Shown in pieces: positions 23,580 to 32,617 of a stretch of DNA of 64,000 nt. The stretch comes from Symsagittifera roscoffensis (lineage: Eukaryota > Xenacoelomorpha > Acoela > Convolutidae). A model generated the notes under the pieces. It was not told where the DNA came from and made no database searches. It saw only the letters and a list, made by a program, of their open reading frames with translations. The position numbers were made by a program, and so were the translations under genes. The DNA is taken from the NCBI RefSeq assembly GCF_963678635.1, contig NC_087070.1, positions 9,458,539-9,522,538 of the forward strand, read 5' to 3'. Positions within the stretch are counted from its first letter, which is position 1, and each line of letters begins with the position of its first letter.

Positions 23580-26289
23580 TATAGACGACATTTTAGTCAA
23601 CAAAAATAAATTATAATCGATTATTACCCATGAAACTTCGGTGCGGGTAACAAACAAATTTGGTCTTCATCACCAGCGGATTTAGGGGAGGGGGAGGCGA
23701 TGTGGGAAGACGCCTTCCCCCATTCAGGAACTCGATCCCATGGCGACCCAAAGGTCCCGCTTTGTAAGATTTTGAGATTTCCATTTTTGGCTGACTGACC
23801 TTAAAATTTTTTTTAGCGCCAATAATTACTTATTTTGAGGGGGGAGCTCGCGCCAAAAAACGCGATTTTTTGGTCAACATTTTCCAAAAAATGTCTGAAA
23901 CGCCTTTTATGGCCTGTTTTTTCAAAATGAGGTCTTTGTACTGATTTAATAAAGCTCAAAAAATTTATTTAGTCTACCTTAAAAAAAGATCGACAAAATT
24001 TTTGAAAATTTTTGAAAATCCACTCCCCGTTCCTCGAGAAATTCCTAGATCCGCCCCTGATAACACATGAAACAAACACGAAAATTGATATTTATAAATT
24101 TTTAAAGGATGGGAAAATGGAAAAAAGCCCAAATTATGAACTCAGATTGCAGGAGTTTTGCAAGATTTGTAGACTCTTTCACCGTTCCCTTCAATTTCAA
24201 ATTTTGGCTCTTTTCCACTTTTCCCCCGCATTTCGTTCTTACTTTTGAAAACTTAGTTTTACATTGTCATAATTTAATGAATTTTTACATTGTGAACAAA
24301 CTAGCTATCGTGAACACATTCATTCTTCATACCATTCTTCATAACATTACGCTTTCAGCTATAATAACACGTGGAACGATTGAAAAAATGGAAATTTTGA
24401 AACTTGGGGGGAGCCAATTTTTTTTTAAGTTGTCTTACACGTTATTATTGGCTGAAGCATGATTTTACGATGTAAAGTATGAAAAACAAATGTGCCCACA
24501 ATAATTAGGTTATTCACTATGCAAAAATAAATTATATTACGACAACATAAAACTGAAATTCTATTTTGTGGAGAGGAGCGGAAAAACAAGCCAATTTGCT
24601 TGCCTTTGCAAGAAAAAAGCAAGACTTTGCAATCTACGACTATATTATTTATCTCAAAAACATTTGCTGTTTTTATTAATTTCTTTGTCTTTTGTAGTTC
24701 CTGCTGCCACTGGCAGTTACTTATCAAAATCTCACAGCAGAGCTGGCTGAGTATGGTTTTTTGGTTTTCGCCCGAAAAAACACAAATGCAAGAAAGTGAT
24801 TGTAAATTCTGATCCATCGGATATGGCACAATAGTTTTTTATATTTATCAGCAAATTATTGCAAAAATTGGTCAAACTCGAATAAAAGAATATAGCACCG
24901 TGATCAAATTCCAAACAATATTTCATGGCTGTTTTTTCATCAACCAGAAAATATCTAAAACGAATATGGATTTCGACACAACGTGAGAAAACTCTCCGAA
25001 AAGTCCAAAAGTTGTGAAATAAAGGCTCTCTTATATTTCTAACTTTTCCTTATATGTGCTCGCATTAAGAACATCTTCGACCCCAAAGGGCGCTCTAGGG
25101 TTGCTTCTCCGGTTTTACTCGTTATAGTTGCGAGGCGCGCTAAATCGACTTTGCCATACTTTAACTATTTCAGTCGAGCGAGAAAAAAATGTCTCCTAGG
25201 GTTTCACTAGTCGACTATTCAGCCGTTTTAATCGGATTCGAGATGAAAGGTCATTTTGTCAGCCTCGGTTGACCAAAAATGTTGATCATAACACTTTCGT
25301 CTTTTCATGAAATTCAATTTTTTCACGAAATTCCATTATTACAAAAAAAACTGCATGAAAGGTCTATGATTAGTGACTTTTCATATATGGAAACTGTATG
25401 ACTAGCATTTTTCCATAAAACAAAAGCATTGATTTTTTACAAGTTATTTTCCCAAAACTTCTAGGATATGTTCCTGAGCGAAAACCAGGGAAAAAAACCT
25501 TGGATACTCAAGAGTAGAAATTTGATTGTCTCGCATTCAAAATGCATCGGAAACGGCCTCAAACATTTTTAATTTGTCTTACACAATTAATATGACGAAA
25601 GTATCAAACTTTTAAATTTTGGCAAAACTTTCAACGATGATTAATTTCAAAATTTGATTTTATTTAAATTATCAGACATTGATCATAGCATACATAAGCA
25701 TGCCATTCAAAAGAAATAGAAGTTTTAGCGTTTTTGAAAGAAACTATTAAACGAAAAGGAAAAAATCCAAAATTAATGTATCCAGGATTACGTTATGCGC
25801 ACACAAAAGTAAATTTTACATGCAAAAAAATTCTTTCTGTGAAAGATGTTCAAATTCGTTTTGCTGTTTAAAAAATTGAGGAAAAAAATTTTGGGGCAAT
25901 TTTAAACCCATTTGGAAAAATTTTTGATGCCGCTATCAAAAAAGGATTGTCATGCACTTTCCATACATGGAAATTGTATGATTGGCGTTTTTTGCGACAA
26001 AAATGTTCGTTTTTATTTAGTACGATACACTGACTTTTATGTCAAAACAAGAAAAAAAGTTATTTAAAAGTTCTTTAAAAGTTCATTAATTGAAATGCAT
26101 GACAAGCATTTTTGGTCTATGGAGGTCAACCCGGGATTTTGTTTCAGAAGTGCGCAAAGCAATGTTTCCAAATTTTTTTCCAAAGACAGCGGAAGGAAGC
26201 TTAGTGTAATGCTGTCTGTCCCATAAAAAAATATTTAGGTCAGGCTTGATCATCAAGCGGATTGACACAGACTAGCATTAGAGGTCATG
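23580..26289. other. AT-rich spacer
   Basis: No gene is supported. Scattered TIR-element fragments are visible near 24200-24420 and 24480-24590. The open frames at 24425-24926 are AT-driven and have no recognisable domain. Confidence 0.5.
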
Positions 26290-26294
26290 CCGGT

Positions 26295-26751
26295 TGTTGC
26301 AATGCAAATGTAGAATAAAACAAGAGTATAGATGCATATAAAATAAGCACAGTTGGCCAAGCGGACTAAGACAAAGTAAGCTAACGCCGATTATATGTGT
26401 GAAATAACAGTTGACGTAGGTTCGAGTCCCCCACCTGCCCATGTATTAATATACTAAAAACGGGGGTTACTTCCTATTTTAACTGTTTTTTGGTTCTAAT
26501 TCGGTTCAGCCTTGATTAAGGTTGACCGCCAAAAAGAGCAATTTGTCTCAAGGACATTACCGACCGGTTCTTGTGGCTAGCTTGCGCCGAGTTGTACCAA
26601 AAACGGACAGATGCTAAAAATGTTGTATGATGTCCTGATCAATAGAAAAATACCGAAATTTATCTATTGCTTGAGTTATTTACCGATAAATATCTCTTAT
26701 TAATTTACGAATTTGGATTCAATTATTTTCGTTTGGAGATTAGCGAGCATA
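26295..26751 (+). repeat. 5' LTR
   Basis: It begins TGTTGCAATG and ends GCGAGCATA. It contains AATAAA (26314-26319), a TATAAAAT box (26337-26344) and a tRNA-like segment with Pol III A and B boxes. The ends are fixed by the CCGGT duplication outside both LTRs. Confidence 0.95.
26347..26440 (+). other. tRNA-like sequence with Pol III A and B boxes in the LTR
   Basis: TTGGCCAAGCGG (26353-26364) matches a Ser/Leu-type tRNA A box. GGTTCGAGTCC (26419-26429) is a perfect B box. The segment ends ACCTGCCC, which partly mirrors GCACAG at its start as a worn acceptor stem. Runs of T at 26477-26480 and 26486-26491 could terminate Pol III. The stems are too degraded for a working tRNA. The same segment is in the 3' LTR (boxes at 35459-35470 and 35525-35535). 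Confidence 0.65.
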
Positions 26752-26754
26752 TTT

Positions 26755-26772
26755 TGGCACCCCACAAGGGAC
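26755..26772 (+). other. Primer-binding site
   Basis: TGGCACCCCACAAGGGAC lies three bases after the 5' LTR and starts with TGG, as expected for pairing to the CCA end of a primer tRNA. I cannot name the tRNA from sequence alone. Confidence 0.75.
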
Positions 26773-27170
26773 TCGAGTATTCCTTCAGGCCAATCGAGCA
26801 GGGGTTGCCCTGCAATCGAGTATTCCAGCAAACCTTCAAGTCTATTATCCCAGCCTCCCCCCTGTGGCGCCCCACCGCCTCACCCGTTTACCACCGAATA
26901 CCGCCTCATCCGTTTGGCCGAAAGTACCTAGCGTACCCAGTTGGCCGAGGGTCCATTTGGTCGAGTAGCCAGCCGAATTGACCGAAAGTGGGCGTTTGGC
27001 CGAAAGTGGACGTTTAGTCGAAAACACGAAAACATCAGCGACAAGTTGGCCAAGTTCAAAAGTCGTCGGCATATTCTCTTTGGCCAGACATCAGTGTGTT
27101 TACCAGTTGGCCAAAATTGTGTGTTGACCAAAATCAGTGTATTGGCCAAATTGGAAAAGTGCAGTCGGAT

Positions 27171-27270
27171 TGTAAGCCGACAGACGACAGACAAGGACCT
27201 GTAAGCCGACAGACGAGGAGCCTGTAAGCAGACAGACGAGGAGCCTGTAAGCCGACACACGACAGGGCAG
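27171..27270 (+). repeat. ~23-bp tandem repeat in the element leader
   Basis: Four variants of TGTAAGCCGACAGACGAGGA follow one another. Just upstream (about 26910-27060) the octamer TTGGCCGA recurs irregularly. Both lie in the 2.1-kb untranslated leader between primer site and gag. Confidence 0.7.
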
Positions 27271-27846
27271 ACAGGCGAAAGAGCAGAGTGGTGGAAGAGA
27301 GGCCTGTTCAGGTGCCCTGATTGTTGACTTTTGGATTTTTGAGCTGTGTTTTCTCGACACCTGAAGTTTTGGATTTTTTCCCGGTGTCGCCAATCTCCAA
27401 TTAAAAACTGTAAGACGTTTCCAAAACTTTTAAAACTCTCCATTCGTGCTTTAAATTTTATACGATGTCATATATGTTCAAAATTTTTCCGCAAGCTAGC
27501 CCCCGGTAATTTTTCTCAATACCCAAAATTTTTGGACAGTTCCGTTGAACTGAAATATCTTACAGTCGGTACATAGACAAACTGACTTGACATTTTTTCT
27601 CGATACCAAAAATTTTTGGATATATGTGAACGGAATATTAATCAGTGAAATCGAAACATAGACAAGAGGTACTGGACTAGTTTTTTGGATTGGTTTATGA
27701 CTCGAACCTGCTGACCAAAATTTTCTGAAAAATTTTGTATAAAAACTAAAAAAATTGCCAAAAAATCCTCAAAACGTCTCCAGAATTCTGCGAAACTGTG
27801 CTGTAAGATGACACCAACCTTATGTTAAGTGGTCTGGTAGCGAAAT

Positions 27847-27925
27847 ATCAGGCAAATTAAGTTGAGTTTTTTCATCCTCAGGTTTCTTCCGCGTGTGTTG
27901 TTGGAACTTAACCAATTTGCCTGAT
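27847..27925 (+). other. Leader hairpin 1
   Basis: ATCAGGCAAATT (27847-27858) pairs perfectly with 27914-27925. AAGTT (27859-27863) pairs with AACTT (27905-27909) inside a 4-nt bulge. The loop contains TTTCATCCTCAGGTTT and GTGTGTTGTTGGA, both shared with hairpin 2. Confidence 0.6.
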
Positions 27926-28047
27926 CCCCCACCCACCATTGGTGAAACTGAAAGCCAGTTCGCTTCGAGTAAAACAAAGCCGTTTCAGCCCGTCAGATTA
28001 TTGACTTCGTTGCGTGACAGTAAAGTTAAAAGGTCAGGTACGGTGAT

Positions 28048-28126
28048 ATTAAGTGAGTTAAGTTGAATTCTTTCATCCTCAGGTTTACTCCGTGTGTGTT
28101 GTTGGAGTTCAACCGACCTACTTAAT
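28048..28126 (+). other. Leader hairpin 2
   Basis: ATTAAGT (28048-28054) pairs with ACTTAAT (28120-28126), and GTTGAA (28062-28067) pairs with TTCAAC (28108-28113). The loop shares TTTCATCCTCAGGTTT and GTGTGTTGTTGGA with hairpin 1, about 200 bp upstream, while the outer stem sequence differs and still pairs. Confidence 0.6.
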
Positions 28127-28449
28127 TTTCCAACCCCATTGGTACTTAAGCGTAACGAAGCCGTCGCATAGGTCCCCTAAGTGTATGGTATTCATTCTAG
28201 GAGCTAGTTCTTTGGATCACGCGCTCCGAAAACGTCCCGCTCCGTCCCAGAAGCGCGTCAAAGATACTTGCTTTACGAAGCCAGGTTTAAGTTTGAACTT
28301 TAACGCTAGGGACTCTCAGAAAACGATACAGTACTACCTTCATCACTACTTGTCGCACCGTAACGACCTTGTAATTTGGCACGACGCCATTAATAACTCG
28401 ATAAGTAGGCAACAATAACCGCAAGCTGAGTAGTGAGCAACTTGTCAAT

Positions 28450-28821
28450 TTGTTATTAAGGTATAGGACAAACATTTGTGCGATCGTATACTGTAGACGG
28501 AACGGAACCGAGGATATAGAGGAAAGTTTAGGTTCAACAGGTATTCTCGTTCTCAACGTCGTTAAAGACTTTATCTCTAAGCGTAAGGCTAAGGACCAGG
28601 TACTAATTGAGAAGTACAAAGAGCTTCACCAGCCTCCTTCCCTTGAGTTAAATACTCTCCTCCTTCTAAGGCGTTATAGCGCTAATCTTAACATCCTTAA
28701 GACACGTAAGAAGCGAAACCGCTTACCCCTCAAAGCTCGGAAAGCTATAAGAAATAGGCTTCAGGTAAAAGCTTTGAGACGTCAAGTTCCCCCGTCTTGT
28801 AAGCTAATGTTGATTTACTAA
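28450..28821 (+). CDS. Leader ORF, function unknown
   Basis: A 123-codon ORF upstream of gag, very rich in Lys, Arg and Leu in its second half (LKTRKKRNRLPLKARKAIRN). No domain is recognised. It ends about 90 bp before the gag ATG. It may be an accessory or regulatory upstream ORF, or chance. Confidence 0.25.
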   Translation: MLLRYRTNICAIVYCRRNGTEDIEESLGSTGILVLNVVKDFISKRKAKDQVLIEKYKELHQPPSLELNTLLLLRRYSANLNILKTRKKRNRLPLKARKAIRNRLQVKALRRQVPPSCKLMLIY

Positions 28822-28914
28822 TGCAAATTTGATTACGTACCAAAACAGTATCTCATTTTTTTGATTGTTTTCTATAAGTGAGCATCCGTAGAATATTGTC
28901 AATTTGTGAAAAAC

Positions 28915-30849
28915 ATGGACGAAAAATTCCAAAGTAAGATACGCAAGTTATTCGAAACCCGTCTAAATCTAGAAAATGAGCTGCTTAAAGGTCACTCATT
29001 ATTACTTGAGTACATTGAGAATAATAGTCGCACTACAAAAATTGATAATGCTGTTTACAAATGTAAAATTGCGTTGGAAAAAGCTGTCGACGTCAATGAG
29101 CAATTAATTAGGTTAGCGGGAAAAACGGAAAATCCTGAAAAAATTATTGCTCAGCAAGACCTTTGGCTTAAGAAAGTAACCGAAATGAACGATAAAGTAA
29201 TGCACGAAGCTCAGAGTTACAAGATGAGCCTTGAACCTTCGGCATTTCCAGCAGCCGGCATTACAGGGAGCAAGGGATCTTTACAACAAACTAGGTCTGA
29301 GACATCCTCACACTCGCACAAAACAAGTGATTCAGCAGCACGAGTATCTGAAAACAGGTCTAAGGTCTCTAATAAGTCTAAGGATAGTAGAAAGCTTGAC
29401 TCACATAAGTCTGATAAATCTGCTGCCACTCGTCATACGTCGACTGTTCGCACTATGTCATCAAGTGAGAAACGGCATGAGTTAGCTTTAGTAAAACGAC
29501 GCCATGAGGAGCTGGAAAGGCAGTATCAAGTATCTTTAAAACTTAAAGAGCAAGAGAACCGTCTTAAGTTCGAACAAAGTCAGCTGGAACTAGAGCAATT
29601 GGCTAAAAATCATAAAAAGCAACTAATTGAAATGGAATTGAAAGCGTTTGAACTTGTGGACAGTTCATCTGAGGTTAGCGAGAAGGTAGCGGAAAGTAAC
29701 TTAACAGGAGTAAGTCAACCTATTTCAAAGGTAGCAACCGATCGAACTAATGATTGGGTAGACTCTGTTAGTTCACAAGATTCTCCCGACATTGCTAGTG
29801 CGCCAGGTTTGCAGGCCTTCACTCATGTACCCATTTCGTCAGGACCGACGACTTCCGCCCTCCTTGCTAATGCAATTCACACCAGTAATAGTCATAACCA
29901 TGAGCACACAGCATTTAGTGACCCTGGAATCCATAGTTATGGACATCGGGCTATGCCTCAATTTGGCAGTGCAAGCCGTTTGCCATTGCAAGCTTCTGTT
30001 TCATTCCCAGCCTCTGTTCCATTCCCAGTTAACAATATGCATTCTAGTGCACACGTGTCACCACCGTCTGCTGTTCCTTTACAGACCATGAGTTCAATCA
30101 TAACTAATGGTAGTTTTGCCATCGCGCAACCGGAGTCATTATCTGTCCCAATGTTACCGGCCCAACCAGGTTCTGGTTTTGTTTCTTTGTCGCCTGCATT
30201 TGCTGGTGGTGGCTTCTCATCTTCTGGAGTAAACCCAACGCCGGTTTTCTTTTCGGCACCTAATTGCCATGCAGCGCCAGTCCAGACGCAACATAATCTT
30301 CCCTTTGTTCCGCATACTGTGTCACCTAGTATCAACGATTACTACACAAGTGATGCAAACTTATGGCGATTGGCTGCTACAACTCCAATCGTCACGCCTG
30401 CTCAGTGTTGTAATGCTGGAAACGTTTTTTCTAATGTGACAACTGTTGTCCCATCGTGTAACACCGCCGCTCCGTATACTAGTGGTGGGACTGTGTATTT
30501 TAATACTCCCCCAGTTCATCCACAACATGTTCCGCATTTTGTCAATCAAACTAATACTGGTTATCAGCCAGTCAACGAAGACTACGCACCGTCTCCCGCT
30601 TATCCGAACCAAGGTTGTTCATCGGATCGACCTCTCTCCGCTCGTGAATTGGCGGAATTATTGATGCATAGCCGCAAAGATCATCTTCCTGAATGGAAGT
30701 TAGCCCAGTTTGACGGCAACCCGTTAAACTGGCACGAATGGTTTGGTCAGTTTAAGTCCACCGTTGATTCCGCTGTTCTCACCGATGATACGAAATTGAC
30801 ATACTTAAAAACGCACAGGCAAAGCAAAAACCGCAATTGCGGAGTTTAG
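28915..30849 (+). CDS. BEL/Pao gag, N-terminal part
   Basis: Starts at ATG 28915 (MDEKFQSKIRKLFETR). Helical, charged residues of about 1-110 are typical of the N terminus of BEL gag. A coiled-coil segment rich in Glu, Lys and Leu lies at about residues 180-250. A long Ser/Pro/Ala-rich linker follows. Near the end comes the conserved LPEWKLAQFDGNPLNWHEWF motif, which opens the DUF1759-type gag core. The last dozen residues are out of frame: about 30812 the frame jumps and gag continues in the next frame with TGKAKTAIAEFSYSG. It acts as the particle-forming protein of the retrotransposon. Confidence 0.85.
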   Translation: MDEKFQSKIRKLFETRLNLENELLKGHSLLLEYIENNSRTTKIDNAVYKCKIALEKAVDVNEQLIRLAGKTENPEKIIAQQDLWLKKVTEMNDKVMHEAQSYKMSLEPSAFPAAGITGSKGSLQQTRSETSSHSHKTSDSAARVSENRSKVSNKSKDSRKLDSHKSDKSAATRHTSTVRTMSSSEKRHELALVKRRHEELERQYQVSLKLKEQENRLKFEQSQLELEQLAKNHKKQLIEMELKAFELVDSSSEVSEKVAESNLTGVSQPISKVATDRTNDWVDSVSSQDSPDIASAPGLQAFTHVPISSGPTTSALLANAIHTSNSHNHEHTAFSDPGIHSYGHRAMPQFGSASRLPLQASVSFPASVPFPVNNMHSSAHVSPPSAVPLQTMSSIITNGSFAIAQPESLSVPMLPAQPGSGFVSLSPAFAGGGFSSSGVNPTPVFFSAPNCHAAPVQTQHNLPFVPHTVSPSINDYYTSDANLWRLAATTPIVTPAQCCNAGNVFSNVTTVVPSCNTAAPYTSGGTVYFNTPPVHPQHVPHFVNQTNTGYQPVNEDYAPSPAYPNQGCSSDRPLSARELAELLMHSRKDHLPEWKLAQFDGNPLNWHEWFGQFKSTVDSAVLTDDTKLTYLKTHRQSKNRNCGV

Positions 30850-31204
30850 TTATAGTGGCGTTATGTACAAGGATGCACTGGCCACCTTGCAACGGAAGTT
30901 TGGGCAACCACATGCCATTGTTGGTGCGCATCTTGATAAGCTGAATACTTTTCCTCCACTTAAGATGCACAATTCGGAAAATATCATTAGTTTCTCCTCT
31001 GCAATATCTGGCCTCGTAGCAGTTTTCAAATCATTGTCTTTCAACGATGATCTAAAGAGTGTTAACCTGTTAAACCAAGCTGTTAGTAAACTTCCGCCTA
31101 ACCTCAAGGAGGCTTGGTCAATGCATACTGTTAGACATAATTGGCAGCGACCAACACTCTTAGACTTTAACAACTGGTTGAAAAAAAAAGGCCGAGGGGC
31201 GTGA
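30815..31204 (+). CDS. BEL/Pao gag core, continued after frameshift
   Basis: In this frame TGKAKTAIAEFSYSG leads into YKDALATLQRKFGQP and HLDKLNTFPPLK, the second half of the DUF1759-type gag core. It ends WLKKKGRGA and a stop because of one extra A in a nine-A run near 31185. Removing one A continues the frame as KKKAEGRERLRLL. Confidence 0.85.
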   Translation, partial: TGKAKTAIAEFSYSGVMYKDALATLQRKFGQPHAIVGAHLDKLNTFPPLKMHNSENIISFSSAISGLVAVFKSLSFNDDLKSVNLLNQAVSKLPPNLKEAWSMHTVRHNWQRPTLLDFNNWLKKKGRGA

Positions 31205-31625
31205 AAGATTACGTTTACTCAACTCTAAGGCAAAAAACGAGGAACCAGTTAAACCAAAAACAACCAAAGTTTTTGCAGCCAATAGCCAGGTAAGTAGTAA
31301 GGCTCAGGATAAGTCTAAGTTTCCGCCGTGTGTTTTGTGTAAGGGTAGTCATGCATTGTGGAATTGTGCTGTTTTTAAGGAAAAGAATGCTACTCAGCGA
31401 GCAAAATACGTAGCTGAACAGAAAATTTGCTTCGCTTGTCTCAATGGCAATCATAGTTTCCGGCAATGTTCTAGAGCAAAAAAGTGCCCAAAGCCAGAGT
31501 GTGATAGCACACATAATGTCTTGCTCCATGGAGCCGAAAGAATATTTCCTCGGAAGGAAAATTCAAATGTCTCGAATAAGGCTGGAACAAACAAATCCAA
31601 ACACTTCCACCCATGCCGCTGTTAG
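31185..31625 (+). CDS. BEL/Pao gag zinc knuckles, continued after frameshift
   Basis: This frame carries PPCVLCKGSHALWNC, then KICFACLNGNHSFRQC and KCPKPECDSTHN: three CCHC-type knuckles that bind nucleic acid. It stops at KHFHPCRC. The downstream frame takes over near 31605 (NTSTHAAVSDVHDIE), so another single-base shift separates gag from protease. Confidence 0.85.
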   Translation, partial: KKAEGRERLRLLNSKAKNEEPVKPKTTKVFAANSQVSSKAQDKSKFPPCVLCKGSHALWNCAVFKEKNATQRAKYVAEQKICFACLNGNHSFRQCSRAKKCPKPECDSTHNVLLHGAERIFPRKENSNVSNKAGTNKSKHFHPCRC

Positions 31626-32617
31626 TGATGTACATGACATTGAATCTTCTAAAGGGTTGTTGCCAATTGCAACACTTGGTGTATCCTCGGATGTAACCAG
31701 TCTCCTGACGTTGGTTCTTTGTGATAGTGCATCGACTCACTCCTGGGTGTCTTCGTCACTCGTAAACCGTCTCGGCTTAGTAGGGGAGCCCGTTAACTTG
31801 TCAATTAGTGGTTTCAATTCGACCACCGTTGTTGAGACTCAGAGGGTCAAGTTTACAGTTTCCTCCGAGCCGAATAATAGTGATTTCGTATTTTCTCTCT
31901 GTGCATATGTTAAAGACAGTATTCGGATTGGTTCCGAATTAATCAATATTGCTGATTTGCAGAATAAATATCCACAATTAGCACCTATTAAGCCCATTCA
32001 ATATACTTATGAGGACGTTGAAGTTATTATCGGACAAGACTACTACCACGCCGTTAGACCCATTGAATTCATCTTGGGAGATGATAAAAACTCACCGTGT
32101 TCCGTTCGCCTACCGATAGGTTGGGTCTTAAGTGGTCCGTTGCCGCCGTCCGGTAATTCTACTTCTTCGTGTTTCAAGTGTGTTGTTGAAGATTCTTCTC
32201 TGACCGACCAGATAAAATCCTGGTACGAGTTGGAATCGTATGGTGCTTTCAAACAAGTCAATGCCCGTTCCGCCGCGGATAAACATGCTTTATCCATCCT
32301 CAATTCTGAAACCGTTCACAATGGCGAAAGATACATTGTGCCTATGCTTTGGATTGATAGTAATGTCAGTCTACCAAACAATTATTACTCGTCACTCGCC
32401 CAATTTAAATCATTGGAGAGAAGGTTAAGTAAAGACCCTGAGCTGCGCGAAAGATACGCAGAAACAATTAGAGAGGACATTAGGAAAGGCTATGTCGTTA
32501 CCGTCGAACCGCATGATCCACGTAAGCGTTCCGATCGCGAGTGGTATCTTCCGCACCAGCCCGTCGTAAATCCGAATAAGCCGGGTAAGGTGCGCCGAGT
32601 CCTTAATGGGGCTTCTA
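31605..32617 (+). CDS. BEL/Pao protease and start of reverse transcriptase
   Basis: LLPIATLGV followed by LVLCDSASTHSWVSSSLVNR is the retropepsin-like active-site region. It has DSA in place of the usual DSG/DTG, a variation I cannot judge by eye. VIIGQDYYHAV and GWVLSGPLP follow, typical of the protease-RT junction in BEL/Pao polyproteins. The RT fingers region (WYLPHQPVVNPNKPGKVRRV) ends at LNGASNF, where a deletion joins it out of frame to the later part of RT. Confidence 0.85.

Noticed and set aside
26347-26440. Functional tRNA gene in the LTR
   Set aside because: A and B boxes are good but the acceptor, anticodon and T stems do not pair.
30812-31625. Programmed frameshifting in gag-pol of the BEL element
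   Set aside because: BEL/Pao elements usually have a single ORF. Three shifts with differing directions and a large RT deletion fit damage or sequence error better.
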